This document shows positions 35,499 to 48,040 of a stretch of 64,000 nt of DNA, piece after piece. The DNA comes from Timema cristinae (lineage: Eukaryota > Arthropoda > Insecta > Phasmatodea > Timematidae). The stretch lies in NCBI GenBank assembly GCA_039000515.1, contig JBCFYV010000024.1:11756802-11820801 (forward strand), written 5' to 3'. A program made the position numbers and the translations under genes. The notes under the pieces were generated by a model. It had not been told where the DNA came from. It worked only from the letters and a program-made list of their open reading frames with translations, and searched no databases. How positions within the stretch are numbered: position 1 is the stretch's first letter; each line of letters begins with the position of its first letter.

Positions 35499-36003
35499 CT
35501 GTGATAAAAAGAAATTAACAATATTAAAATAAAATAATTAAAAACCTATTTTTATATTGATGTTTCTAGAGGTTTACTCAAGGTAAGATTAAATAACACT
35601 TGAGAGCACACTTACACTATACACCAAATCATTTACTAAGAATCTTAAATTCCACCATGATTTTAAACCAACATTACCTCTTGAGAGGTGGTGTGCTTTT
35701 ATAAATGTAATCTTAAGTTTTGATATAATAGAGAACTGTTTTATATGGGAAGTATTATTTATCTTCTAACGTAAAGGGTTAAGTGTAATAAAAGGTTCTG
35801 GCCTTTACTTAGCCCAAATAAAGACACCACCACCACCACAATCACCCTGAATATAACATGAGCCCCTAAAAGTGAAAGTGTCTGGGTCACATAAAGATAG
35901 AATTATTAAATCATATTCTCTCAACATATAAAAGTAAGCTTTAGCCAGGTAACAATTTTTTGTTTCCACATTTCAAATGAGAATAATGGAAGAATTATAA
36001 TCT

Positions 36004-36231
36004 AGGATAGGTGTCAACAACCTTTTTGATATTGCTGGCCATATAGTTGTTTTTTTAATGGTTGGCCGATTTGAAAAAAAATATTGAGCAAATAGTTTCA
36101 TCTTTGTATTTTTCACTAAGTAATTGTCTATTATTCTATTTTTATTAGCTCAAATGTTTGTTTGCTAAGTCTTTTGCAGGCCAGATAAAATTGATCAATG
36201 GGTATGATTGCTGACCCCACTTCTCTAGGGT
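36004..36231. mobile_element. Possible hAT-type MITE
   Basis: Left TAGGTGTCAACAACCTTTTT and right, inverted, GTGGGGTCAGCAATCATACC resemble the GGTTGGCAACC-type hAT ends. The flanks (TCTAGGA and TCTAGGG) are similar but offset, so exact limits are uncertain. Confidence 0.4.
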
Positions 36232-36701
36232 ATGAAAGAAAAAACAGAGTTTATTTAGAATGTTGTTCATAAATTAAACATTGTCTGGGCTGTTTCTATT
36301 CCTTGTTAGCGAATATAAGACCACCAATGTTCAAAAAAAACCTTTGTTGGGAATAAATCTGGTCTTACATGCAAGTAATTAGACATTTTATTAGCTTATA
36401 AGTCTAAACTACATATATTATGATTTTATTTTGTATCCCTTTGTAATTATTTAATTTGTTTCTAAACTTGTAATATGGTATTGCAAGAACCACTCTATAA
36501 TTTATTAAATGCTAAATTTAAAGTTATTGTTTTAGTACAGTCATGAAAAGGCAAAAAGGGAGATTTTTAAAATTTAAGAAAATGTGTTTGTAATAACTTA
36601 TCCATTCAAGATTTATAATTTACATAATATCACAAACAAATAATTATATTTGTTATTTAGTTGTAATTGTCGACATCTTTAGCAGTCCTTAAAAATGTAG
36701 G

Positions 36702-36975
36702 AGTGCCACTGTGGTCTAGTGATCCGAGTTCCTAGTTACAGATCCAGAAGTCCCGGGTTCGATCTCTGGCACTTCCAAAATTTATCTGTGAAACAGGGGG
36801 TCTTGAATGGGGTCAAACTCAAGCCTTGTGAGGACCAAAGAGGAGCCACTTGAATTAAGGAACAGCAACTCTGGTTTAGACAACTGAGATTAACGGCCGG
36901 AGGGTTCTCTGTGCTGACCACATGACACCCTTTATCTTTAAATGTTGGCAATATTCATCACTAATGGTGGCAACT
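36702..36975 (+). repeat. SINE-D, tRNA-derived
   Basis: The head of 72 bases is bounded by AGTGCCA and TGGCACT, which pair perfectly like an acceptor stem. It has an A-box-like GTGGTCTAGTGATCC and a B box GGGTTCGATCTC. A non-tRNA body of about 200 bases follows with GATTAACGGCCGGAGGG, shared in part with the SINE at 55779. The body attached to the tRNA part argues for a SINE, not a tRNA gene. Confidence 0.65.
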
Positions 36976-37322
36976 GCTTTGTCGATATAGTTTGCTTGCG
37001 GGCTCACACTAGGGCTGCCACCCGTCCCGTTTTCAGCTGGGTTGTCCAGGAACTGTACACTGTGTCCAGGATCCAGATGCCTTCGTCATTGCAAGATTGA
37101 AAGATTGATACTGTGTTTAATCTCCTTGCCTGTCTATCACTCAAAGAACAACAAGGATATCTTCACCTGCAGTTGGAATATGTTTTATAGCTCACAGATA
37201 AACTAAACCTTAATCTATATAAAGACCAGCTATATGGCGAGTTTTGTGAATTCCAAAGTGCATATCCCAGACTTAACAAGAGTAAAACAGAAGATCAGAT
37301 TGTAATGTGTCAAAAGTGACTA

Positions 37323-39543
37323 CACCTAATTTCATTGCTGAGGGAACTGCATGCTTACTATTGAGCAACAGCGTTGTCATTCTTTTGTTTTCCGTGATCA
37401 GTCTTCCTTCGAATGTATATCAAATTTGGCAATGCTGGGCTGTCGTTGTCAGTACTTGGTGCTTCTTCCTCCAACAGAGTCGTAAAGTTACAGTAGCCTG
37501 AGTCTCGTGTTCCTAATAGCTAGCTCAAAAACATTGACTAAATAACACTCATATTCTATAAGTACTCTGTGTAGAATATTATGTGTTATTGATCACATTA
37601 AGATTTGGTGTGTATCTTTATGTGTTGGTTGCGTGTTTTGTATTTTTACTGTAAGGTTGTGGAACTATAGTTGTATGTGCATATTAATATATTTATTTGA
37701 ATAATAGTGTATTGTTAACAATTAAAATATAACAAACATTATGGAATCTCCGGCTTGTTACAAACAATTACATTCCAAGAGGAAAATATTAAGTAGTAAA
37801 GAAAGGGCAATGGTGTTAAGAGTCTACACCTATTTTCGTAAAGACGGAACTTGTTCAGTAACTCAAGTGGCAATGGCAACTGCAGAAGCTACAGGTGTGT
37901 CTTATAAGTTAGTAATCTCTATTAAACAAGAATTCAAAACTAAGGGAAAGTTATTGACACCAATCAAAAGAAATAACTCTACTCAAATGAAGCGTTTGGA
38001 TAAATATGATAGTTTTACTCAAGCAGCAATTCGCAGAAAGGTACATTCACTTTACCGTATCAATGAATTACCTACCCTAAAGAAAATTAAAGCTTTAATT
38101 GATACTGATAGCGACCTTCCTAATTTTTCATTGACGACACTTCAGAGGTTTCTTATAGATAATGGCTTTAAATTCATTCGACGGAAGCGTAACTTTTTGC
38201 TTCTAGACAGAGATGATATTATTGCGTGGCGACATTGCTACTTAAGAGCTATTAAGAAGCACAGAGAGAGCAACAGGAATATTGTTTTCACAGACGAAAC
38301 CTGGTGCAATTCCGGACACACAACTTCAAAATCGTGGATGGACACAACAATTGCATCATCCTCACAAGCAAGGTGAGAAGGCCTAACTACAGGAAATAAG
38401 CTTCCCTCTGGAAAGGGCGGGCGCGTCATTCTCGTCCACGCAGGTAATGAAAATGGTTTTATACCAGGTGCAGAGCTTATTTTTCATGGGAAAAAAGATG
38501 ATACTATCACGATGAAATGGATGGAAAAATGTATGAAAAATATTTCAGAGAGAAGCTGCTTCCAAATATACCATCAAACAGTGTCATAGTTCCCAGACAA
38601 TGCATCCATTCATTCTACGATCAAAGAGAGCATTCCAACCAAGAGTAGTACCAAGATTATTATTCAATCCTGGCTCACCAGTAAAGGTATTTCTTGGAAG
38701 AAACCATGAATAAATGGAGCTTGTAGAGATTTGGACAAAGTACGAGGCAATTATGAGCGTAAATATATTATTGACGAGATCGCTAAAAGTGCTGGACATG
38801 AAGTTCTACGACTGCCACCTTATCACTGTGAGCTTAATCCCATCGAAGGAATTTGGAGTCAAATTAAAATATTTGTTGCTCAAGAAAACAATACATTTAA
38901 ACTTAATGATGTTCATCGCCTACTAGAAGAAGGAGTGAAAATATCACAAAAGAACACTGGCGAAATCATGTTCATCATGTAATGGAAGTTGAAGCAACAA
39001 TGTGGGACGTAACGGGCTTATAGAAAAACTGCATGACAGTGTCGTGATAAATTTGAAGGACAGCTCCTCTAGCTCTGAAGATGATGATAGTGATGCTGAT
39101 CTAGGAGTGGTACCGTTACCTGATTAAGAACAAGTAAGAATGTAATTTATAGCATTTATTATAAAATGCATGTTGTAATATATTTGTTTGTATATTAATT
39201 ATGAGTAAAAAAGCTTTATACATAAAATATTTTAAGCATAATTACGGAGGGAATAGAGAAACGTTAATAAACTTCAATCTTGAAAAAATTACGATTGTGG
39301 AAAGAGTTAATGTTTCTAGAAAAGGCTGTACACCGATAGGAAATGCTTTTGCCTGTCAATTGAACCCACCCACCAACCACCCCATGCCGCATTGTTTACA
39401 ATGAGGGATTTCCAAGTAAACCCTCCCCCCTCACATTCCAACAACCTGAAAGCTAGAAAATTTGGCAACCGGTAACAGAGAGAGAGCGAAGATAAATCTT
39501 TTCTCCATAAGACATGCAGTTCCCTCAGCTATGAAATTAGGTA
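37323..39543 (+). mobile_element. Tc1/mariner-like transposon
   Basis: TIRs of about 32 bp: left CACCTAATTTCATTGCTGAG then GGAACTGCATG; right, inverted, TACCTAATTTCATAGCTGAG then GGAACTGCATG. TA flanks both ends (37321-37322 and 39544-39545). The 2.2-kb body contains a transposase with frameshifts on the plus strand. It inserted in the long intron of the PDZ gene. Confidence 0.85.
37741..39126 (+). pseudogene. Tc1/mariner-like transposase, frameshifted
   Basis: Starts MESPACYKQLHSKRKILSSK. An intact first part of 211 codons holds the DNA-binding region, then NIVFTDETWCNSGH with the first catalytic Asp. A stop at about 38374 and further shifts follow. The second Asp lies in VPDNASIHS (about 38590) and the third acidic residue in LPPYHCELNPIEGIWSQIK (about 38812-38868). 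The tail is acidic and ends GVVPLPD at 39126. All three DDE residues are visible, but spread over at least three frames, so the element cannot move by itself as written. Confidence 0.85.
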
Positions 39544-39545
39544 TA

Positions 39546-41291
39546 ACAAACATTTTAACACGTACAATTGAACAAGCCCTCAGTATGGTTGAAAACTATG
39601 ATAACCAGATCTAATATGTTCCTATCATATGTGGCAGAGATAGACTCACTGCGGCATCAGGGGACTCCCTGCTCGTCAACACCTCAATTGCCCCAGCGAA
39701 CATAGTACATCGACTGTGGAAGACAACACGAGCTAACTTCTAATTCACGAGCCGGTGGATTAAGAAATGAGCGAGTGGTCAGATGAGGAGAGGCCAGCTG
39801 GTCGGCGAGCGCAAAGAGCCCAGTGGTGCAATATGAAATCAACCCCTACCCCTTTTTGTACTTGGAATAATAATGGCAAATTTATCTAGACCCATTGGTA
39901 TAAATACGAGCCGGTCCTTGGTGCATGATGCCTATATTGTATTCACTGCTCGTCGGAGACACTGCTGCCGGAGACTCATTTGACATCGTAGAGAAGACCG
40001 CGATGGTTGTGGAGTCTGAACCACCACCTCGCCGCAGATCGTTCTATGGAGTTTAGCATGTCACTGTGCCCTTAAGGCGTATATTCAGTTAGTGGAGCTG
40101 TAAGATATTCCATGTAAACGTCCTTAAAACTATGTTTTTTGTAGGTAACTCCTACCTGTTTTCCTATGCCCTATTGCATAGTTTATTTTACCGAGCTTGG
40201 GGCTCTATTATGCAATATCCATTGGATTTAGAATATGTATGTTAGTTGTTCTGAATCTTGTATATGCCCATCAGGCATTGTTTATTATAGTGCGCCATGC
40301 GCTTTATCCTACGTCTATTAGACTTGGTGACAAATATTGGGGTCATAAACAGACGCCTTAGACTGTTTGACCATGCTACGGCTATAGAATAGCGTAGAAA
40401 TATATAATGAAAGTTGCCAGGTTTTCTGTTGCTTTGTTCCACGACCTAATTGGGTCTGTTACTCACAACAGTCTTGTAGGTGTATAAGTCTGTACTGATT
40501 TGAGGTACGCAACCTGGGGATGGGTTACTTATTCTTAGTAGTTGCTCACGGGGTTATATTTATTGTGTATGGCCCATTTGAGGTGTCTATAGAATTGATC
40601 AAGTTGATCACATTAATGAGTAATGTTATAATCCTTGTTGCAGGCTATCTTAATGTTTATACCATTGATTGCACTGGCAGTACTATTTAGGAAATGTCCG
40701 ACCCTAGTCTAGATTCTTGGTGATTAGCCACTGACTTAAGTTTAAAGGATCTATTTCTCATCAAGGAACAGAGTCACTATAATTTTTAACTCTCGCTAGA
40801 TAGCAAATGTTAATTACCGCCCTTGTAGCTCCTTAAAATTAGGTCTAAGACTATGAGGTTATCTTGCTATTGAATGTTAGATATTGTTGAAGTAAGACGG
40901 ACTGACATGAAGAATAAATAGGTTATTCTTTTAGAAACTGTCACTAAGTTCAAATAACTTAGAATCATTATCTATTACCCTATTAGGAGTATTAGCTATC
41001 ATCCCAGATCGCTAGCTAATGTAGTTATTTGTGACATCATATATTTAGGCTGGGTGAGAAGGGAAAGAGGTGCGGGGCTCAGGTAGGAATGCAAGCAACC
41101 AAGTTACGACTTATACGCTACCTATGCCCAAAGTGTGACGACTAGAACCGAAGTCGCTGAAAGTTACCTTTGCATAACTCTACTCTTTCAAAGCACAAAG
41201 TGACCAAAGTGGAAGTTTATTGGGGTTGGGATATGATTTAGAGGGGTTTCGAGTGGAGGGAGCAGCTATAGCCATAAGTGCAAGTGCGTTA
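39546..41291. other. Unclassified GC-richer block
   Basis: Less AT-rich than its surroundings and without long frames. A TATA-like GGTATAAATACGAGCC stands at about 39898, followed by transcript-like sequence, as in an LTR promoter. No matching second LTR, primer-binding site or gag-pol frame was found, so a solo LTR or another old element are both possible. Confidence 0.3.
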
Positions 41292-41480
41292 TCTTACAAA
41301 TATTATAAATGTGAAAGTTTGTGTGTTTGGATGTTTGTTACTTAATCACGCTAAAACTGCTGAACGGATTCGAATGAAACTTTGTACCTTGGTAGAGTAT
41401 CCTGGAATAACATATATGACTATTCCCAAACTTTGATTTTACATTAATAACAGTTCAAAACAAAAACTTATGCATGAAAA

Positions 41481-41817
41481 ATACTATTTAACTTTTATCA
41501 TAAAGCTAACTTTGTATTTACACATGAAAACAACAAATTTTCTCTCAACTTTTCGCTCTGTTGAAATATTTTGCAGGTTAGATGGTTCTGCCAGTCATTT
41601 GCTATTTTTATGATAAAAGTTCAATAGTATTTTTTGTGTGTAAGTTTTCATTTTGAAACTATACTATTTAACTTATATCATAAAGGTGACTTCATATTTA
41701 CATGTGAAAACAAGAAATTTTCTCTCAACTTTTCACGCTGTTGAAATATTTTGCAGGTTAGATGGTGTTGCCAGTCATTTGCTATTTTTATGATAAAAGT
41801 TCAATAGTGTTTTTTTT
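41481..41817. repeat. Tandem foldback units in Helitron
   Basis: Two copies of a unit of about 155-165 bases start 180 bases apart (41481 and 41661). Each begins ATACTATTTAAC.T.TATCATAAA and ends with nearly the inverse, TTTATGATAAAAGTTCAATAGT, so each can fold on itself. The middle (TTTTCTCTCAACTTTTCGC, TGTTGAAATATTTTGCAGG) is almost unchanged between copies. Confidence 0.85.
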
Positions 41818-41989
41818 TCCATAAGTTGATAGAGTATGTCCTGGAACAACATTACATTAATTTAACAATACCAATATTAAAACTTTTCGTATATAAGAGA
41901 TCAGTGATATATTGTGATTTTAATTTAATTTTATGATTAAATATGAATGTGATTATAATTAAAATATTACTAACTTTATATTACTTTAT

Positions 41990-42204
41990 CCTCACCATTT
42001 TTTAAAGTTAGTAAAGATCAGTTCAAAACGAAAACTTACACACCACCTAACAAGCAAAATATTTATACAGAGCGAAAAGTTGAGAGAAATTTGGTTGTTT
42101 TCACGTGTAAATACAAAGTCACCTTTATGATAAAAGTTCAATTGTATTTTTGGTGCGTAGGTTTTTGTTTTGAACTGATCTTTACTAACTTTAAAAAGGT
42201 GAGG
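41990..42204. repeat. Foldback unit with 55-bp inverted ends
   Basis: CCTCACCATTTTTTAAAGTT and the following AGTAAAGATCAGTTCAAAAC reappear inverted at 42150-42204. Inside lies an inverted copy of the middle segment of the units at 41481 and 41661. It is probably a non-autonomous insertion or rearranged part of the same repeat. Confidence 0.8.
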
Positions 42205-42347
42205 TTAAGTAAATTGTTTTCTTTTTAGGTGGTGTTCTATGAATTCCTCAACTGAGAAGTTATTTTTGTGATCGATCCTCAAAAGTAGTTTAAAATTGCC
42301 GGGGAAATGTAAATAAAATTTGTCAACAATGTTCAAATAAAGTTAGA

Positions 42348-43476
42348 ATGATGAAAGTGTCCAGGAGCCAGGAAACTTCATCCCAAGCAGAGGTTAGAAG
42401 GTTAGAAGGCTTGAACAGGCTCAGCGTCAGGCAGCTTGCAGAGCAACTGAAACTCCAGAGCAGTCAAAGAAACAAATCAACAGCACGTTGCTTAACTGAC
42501 GTCCCAGCGAGCTGCCGAGGCGCAAGAAGAATCTCAGGTTCGACGCGAGGAGCAAGCTGAGCGGCAGGCTAACTTTAGGGCTGCAGAGACCCCTGAGTAA
42601 TCCGAGTGACGGCGTCTAGAACACGCTGCTTATCTGGCGTCCCAGCGAGCTGCCGAGACAGGGGTTGAATCTCAGATTCAGCGTGTTCTCTTTTTGTGTT
42701 TTGTATTTTAATAATAATGTGATTCGTTGATTTTTGCAAAGCTTTTATAATCTCAGGTTCGGTGCGAGGAGCAAGCTGAGTGGCAGGCTACCTTGAAAGC
42801 TGCTGAAACTCATGAGCAGACAGAGCAACGACGTAAACAAAATGCTGCTCATGTGTTGTCTCAGCGAGCTGTCGAAACTATAGAGGAAGCTGAAGCTCGA
42901 AAATGTGCTGTTGCTGAAAGGGTGGCACTGCGGCGGCAAATCTTCAAGAGAAACACGTGGAGTGATTTTGAACATGCTGCATTAGAATACGATGCAACTC
43001 TCGACTAGGCTGATAAAAATAAAGAGGATGGACAAAGAGAGTAGATTATGCGGAGCGTTGTAATGGGAGGAGGAAACACCTAAGCTGTGTTGTTCTGGTG
43101 GTAAAGTAAATATTTCTCGATTGTAGGAACCAGTGCAACCTTTAAAAGAGATGCTCTTATATGAGAAAGAAGAGTCGCGTCGGTTTCTGAGCAACGTTAG
43201 AAAATATAATAGTTGCTTCCACATGACGTCGTTTGGTGCGGATAGTGTCGTTTCCATGCCAGGATTTTCACCCACTTTTATCATTCAAGGACAAGTGTAC
43301 CACAAAATAGGACCACTGCTCCCTGAGCCAAATACAGAGCCACAATTTTTACAGATATAGTTCATGGGAGATGAAGCAGCAGAAACTGAAAGGCGCGTTA
43401 GCATTGTCCCAGGAGTTGAAAGAAATATGTTACTAAAAATACAGAGGATATTTAACAAACAATATTTTAATTAAGG
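42348..43476 (+). pseudogene. Helitron ORF, N-terminal Ala/Glu/Arg-rich part
   Basis: Fragments such as AETHEQTEQRRKQNAAHVLS and QRAVETIEEAEARKCAVAER repeat a motif of about 20 residues (AAET.E....R), the coil-like lead region of insect Helitron proteins. After a gap come SCFHMTSFGADSVV and FIIQGQVYHKIGPLLPEPN, the segment preceding the N domain. Stops and shifts separate the pieces. Confidence 0.75.
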
Positions 43477-43490
43477 AATTTAAAACCTCC

Positions 43491-44999
43491 ATGGAGAATA
43501 TGCCCGAGGAGAGCTGCAAGGTGGTGATTCACCCTGACCGTGTGCCACGCGGGCAGCACAAGAGGAGGTACAATGCGCCCATCACAAATGACGTAGCAGC
43601 CATCATAGCAGGAAACGAACATAAAACCAACAGGGACATCGTGCTACGCGCGCGGCATAACACGCTGTCCAGCAATGCTGACACACACAGGCTTTACGAT
43701 GCCCTACAGTACCCCATCATTTTTTGGAAGGGCCAGGAAGGCTATCACTTTGAAATATCTCAAATTAATCCTCAAATTGGCACGCCTGTGCCAAACAAAA
43801 GAATCCCCTATATGGATTTTTATGCATTTCATATCATGATGCGTCGAGACGATTTAATTTACTTCTTCGATGCAGGTGACTGTTACATCTATTCCTGGTC
43901 AAAATGTATGTGAAGTTTGAAAGTGAACGCTTGAGGTATATATAATTGAATCAAAGTAAGTTACGGGCGGAAAATTACGCGCATTTGCAAGATGCTGTGA
44001 GGAATGACGCGCATATCAATCCGAATAATTTGGGACAGATGGTGATTCTTCCATCAACATTTGTTAATAGCCCCAGATATCTTCACATGTACACGCAGGA
44101 CGCGTTTGCGTATGTCCGCCACTACGGCCGTCCAGACTTATTCATCACGTTAACGTGCAACCCCTCTGGGGAAGAGAATAACTAATGAGCTTATGCCTGG
44201 CTATACAGCTACAGACCGCCACGACCTCATTGCCAGTGTTTAAAATAAAAGTAAAAAAAAATTGATATATCTGCTCACGAAAGCAAGAATATTTGGCGAA
44301 TCCCATTGCTTCATGTACTCGATAGAGTGGCAGAAATGCGGCTTACCCCACGTCCATACTTTACTGTGGTTAAAAGAAAAATTACAGCCTAACCAATTAG
44401 ATCACATCATCAGTGCTGAAATTCCAGACCCAGACAGCGACAAAACACTACACAACATAGTGGTCAAACATATGATCCATGGATCATGTGGTGCGCAAAA
44501 CACGTCATCTCCGTGCATTAAGGATGGCAAATGTACAAAGAAATACCCCCGAGCTCTATTAAAGAACACGCAGACAAATGAAAATGGATACCCTCTCTAC
44601 AGGCGTAGAGAAACAAAAATGGAGGGTGCAAAGCCATGATCAAATGCGGCGGCAATGACATTTCGATAGACAATAGCTAGATAGTGCTTTATAATCCCCT
44701 GATCTCAAAACTATTTGATTCACATGTTAATGTGGAGTTTTGCAACTCAGTGCAGGCTATCAAATACATTTGCAAATATATCAACAAAGGCAGCGATCAG
44801 GCAATTTTTCACGTTCGGCAAGCAGGCAATGTGAACATTGATCCTAGGAATGAAGTGCAAACGTTCAGGGCTGGCCGGTACGTAAGCAGCAATGAGGCGA
44901 TGTGGCGGATCTTGGGCTTACCATTGCACAAGAGACATCCTACTGTCGTCCACCTGGCAGTGCACCTGCCCAATGGCGAGCGTGTTTGCTTCAACGAGT
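43491..44999 (+). pseudogene. Helitron Rep (HUH, two tyrosines), broken
   Basis: Four consecutive open pieces make up the replication initiator. The first (43491-43913) is the Helitron-like N domain (YPIIFWKGQEGYHFEI). Next come YGRPDLFITLTCNP (about 44130), then the HUH nickase motif GLPHVHTLLWL (about 44340-44372). After a stop follows IKYICKYINKGSD (about 44760), with the two catalytic tyrosines. The family cuts and joins single strands during rolling-circle transposition. All key residues survive, but several stop codons and frameshifts separate the parts. Confidence 0.88.
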
Positions 45000-45000
45000 A

Positions 45001-47081
45001 AAATTCGGTAAAAGAATCACGACGCCCCCTAGAACGTCATTGACGGCATTCTTCCACCTCTGCCAAAATGATAATTTTGCAAAAACCTTGCTCTACTGTG
45101 AAGTGCCGCGATACTATACCTTGAATGCACCGAGAAAAGAATGGAAATGCCGCGTGCAAGGAACGCCTATCGAAGGCCATGAAGGCTGGAGATGCACTGG
45201 GTCAGATATATATACCGTGCATGTTAGCAACTTTGAGTGCTACTGTTTGCACATGTTTCTCAATATAGTCCGGGGCCCAATGAGTTTCAAAAATCTAAAA
45301 TCTGTGGATGGCCAAGAGCTTGCCATGTTCAGAAAAGCATGTGAGGTGCTCGGACTTTTGGAAGACGACAATAACTGGAACGCGACTATGGATGTAGCTG
45401 TGTTATGTCGCTCGCCTGCAAAAATTAGAGAGTTATTTGCAATATTAGTGTGCACTTGCCGACTCTCTAACCCTCACCAACTGTGGGAAAAATACAAAAA
45501 ATGCACTTTCAGAGGATATTGCGCACAGATTACAAGGAGCGAATGATAATTTAATCATCAACGAAGCATTGAAAGTAATCGAAGATAAGATCATTTCTGT
45601 GAGGGGAAAGAGTTTAGCAGATTTGGTTTGCCTACACCACAGCACGATGGAGTATTGTCTAGCGAAGTAGTCAAAGAGCTCAACTACGATGCCACGGCAC
45701 TACAAGCACATGTCTATGACATGATACCACATCTACTTCCTGAGCAGAAACACATTTTTGATACAATCTTGCAGCGCATACAAAGTGAAGAAGGGGGACT
45801 TTTTTTCCTCGACGCACCAGGAAGTACGGGCAAAACATTTGTACTTAATCTTTTGTTGGCACAAATCTGTAAAGATCACAAAATAGTCTTGGCGGTGGCT
45901 TCTTCAGGCATCGCTGCAACTTTGCTCAGCGGCGGAAGGACTGCACACTCGGTTTTTAAATTACCGCTTAATCTTGCAACCGAAGAATATACAACTTGAA
46001 ACATCAGCAAGAGCAGTGGCCGCCGCGCTCTTATGCAGCAGTGCAAGTTGATCGTCTGGGATGAGTGCATGATGTCGCACAAGAAGGCGGTAGAAGCGTT
46101 AAACCGTAGCCTGCAGGATATCCGTGGCAACGAAACACTGATGGGTGGAGTGGTAGTTTTTCTCGCTGGTGATTTCAGACATACCCTACCTGTTGTTGAG
46201 AGGGGTACTCCATCAGATGAAATGAATGCGTGCCTCAAGGCATCACTACTGTGGGCTAGAGTTGAGAAACTTCATCTTACGTGCAATATGAGGTTCCAGC
46301 TTTATAACGACCTAGAATATTGAGCATATACCAGTAAACTGTTGCAAATTGGAGAGAGTCGCTTACAAACCAATGATGAGGGCAAAATTATGTTTACGAA
46401 TGAATTTTGCAACACAATGACGTGAGAGGAGCAGCTCATTTCTAAAGTGTTCCCAAATTTACAAACCAGCATTACTAACAAAGAGTGGCTGTGTGAGAGA
46501 GCAGTATTGTCGCCAAAGTATGACTCTGTAAATAAAATTAACAAAAAAATATTAGACGGCGTAGTCGGTGAAACAAAGGTGTATATGTCGATAGATACTG
46601 TAATGGCAAGTGATGATAGTATAGTATAGTAGTGATGGAATTATCAGGTGTGCCATCCTGTAGTCTTGAATTGAAGATCGGCGTCCCCGTTTTGCTGATG
46701 CGTAATCTTAATGGACCAAGGTTGTACAATGGTACCATACTACGCATCAGTGAGCTGGGGAGAAACGTCATAAAGGCTTCTATATTCATAGGAGGATCTA
46801 AAGTAGTTGAAGTTTTGATTCCACGGATTCCTATTATTCCCAACAGCCTGCCTTTTCAATTAAAATAGTTACCGTTTTCACTGAAGATGGCTTTTTCTAT
46901 GACTATCATCAAATCACAGGGCCAGACTTTAAATGTAGCAGGAATCCACTTAAGCACTCCGTGTTTCTCGCATGGTCAACTGTGTGTCGCCTGTTCAAAA
47001 GTATCAAGTGCCCGAAACTTACATGTACTTGCAGAAAACAACAAATCATACAACATCGTCTACAGTAACATTTTGCTGTAA
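45001..47081 (+). pseudogene. Helitron helicase (PIF1/SF1), broken
   Basis: The junction region (EVPRYYTLNAPRKEWKCR) is followed by the helicase: Walker A APGSTGKTFVLNLLL at about 45818, motif Ia AVASSGIAATLL with GGRTAHSVFKLP, Walker B KLIVWDECMMSHKKA (46045), motif III VVFLAGDFRHTLPVV, and the last motifs MTIIKSQGQTLNVAGIHL (about 46895) and GQLCVACSKVSS. Walker A reads GSTGKT where GGTGKT is usual. The frame is interrupted near 45540, 45999, 46320, 46629 and 46868. Confidence 0.88.
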
Positions 47082-47101
47082 TATATAAGTGAAAATTTAA
47101 G

Positions 47102-47150
47102 TCTTACTAATAAATATTATAAATGCAAAAGTTTGTGTATTATGTTTATA
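47102..47150 (+). mobile_element. Second Helitron 5'-end-like sequence
   Basis: TCTTACTAATAAATATTATA followed by AATGCAAAAGTTTGTG matches the Helitron start at 41292. It is preceded by G instead of the expected A. The span 47102-47574 could be a small Helitron sharing the 3' end, or a captured extra end within the large one. Confidence 0.6.
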
Positions 47151-48040
47151 ATGTGATTGAAATTATGTTATTTAAGAATTTGTGATCTAATATTTTGTAA
47201 CTAAAGTAAATAGTAATTAGTGTAACATAGTTTCATACTAATAAATAATAAATAGGTGATTTTAGCTATGTAGTTCACAAAAAAAAATATGTATTTATCT
47301 TACTAATTATGAAGATAAATTAAAAAAAAAAATTAAATCAATACTTGATAACTTATATAAAATATATTTCTTTTACTACGAAATATTTAAAAGTGAAAAT
47401 TAAAATGTTTAAGTAAAGATAGCATTATATGGCATAGTTATTTACAGCTAGAACTGAGAAAAACGCATGGATATTTGAAAAAATTAAAGTTTTATTTACG
47501 ATCAAAACAGTTTAGTTAGAAATTCAAAGATTTTATCAATTATATCGGGCGAAGCCATGATGGGTAAAAGCTAGTTTGTAATATAAAACACACATATTTT
47601 TCCAAACTAAGTTTTGAAAAACACTTTGAAATAGTGAGAATTGGAAGATCCATTTCTGAGTTAAATATAACCACATTAAGAAAAAAGGATGGCTTTATTA
47701 GGCATTTTCATAAAAACATTTATTCAAAGCATTCTTGGCTCACTAGATGTGGTTCAGAAAAGAAATTGTTCTTTGGCCATGTTTTTCAATGATATAATAT
47801 AAAAATGCATTTAATATCTAAACAATCAAATACAGCAAATATAGACTATAGGTTGCAATATATGTGGAAATTTATTATATATATTTTTATTTGGTACTAG
47901 TATGTATATTTAACATAGTTAATTAACACACACTATAGTTGGTTTACATTTAAATATGCATATTTTATGATCTAATGTATATTTAAAAAAATTGTCAGCT
48001 TTAGGGGTGTCAAAACTGGAGTGGGAAACAAAGAGGCAAT

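Larger units (their letters stand above)
41292..47574 (+). mobile_element. Helitron, degraded but near complete
   Basis: The 5' end TCTTACAAATATTATAAATG and on to GAACGGATTCGAATGAAAC is the typical insect Helitron start. The 3' end is CTAG at 47571-47574, 12 bases after a small stem-loop (GGC-GAA-GCC with flanking TC..GA). The element sits between A (41291) and T (47575), the AT target expected for Helitrons, with no duplication. The 6.3-kb interior carries, in order, an Ala/Glu-rich N-terminal region, the Helitron-like N domain, an HUH Rep nuclease and a PIF1-type helicase, all broken by stops and shifts. It lies inside an intron of the PDZ gene, in opposite orientation. Confidence 0.92.

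Noticed and set aside
36702..36773. Functional tRNA gene on the plus strand
   Set aside because: The outer stem pairs perfectly, but the D and anticodon arms do not form and the unit continues into a SINE-like body.
42348..42560. Stand-alone small gene
   Set aside because: It is the broken Ala/Glu/Arg-rich lead region of the Helitron protein; the same motif follows in other frames.
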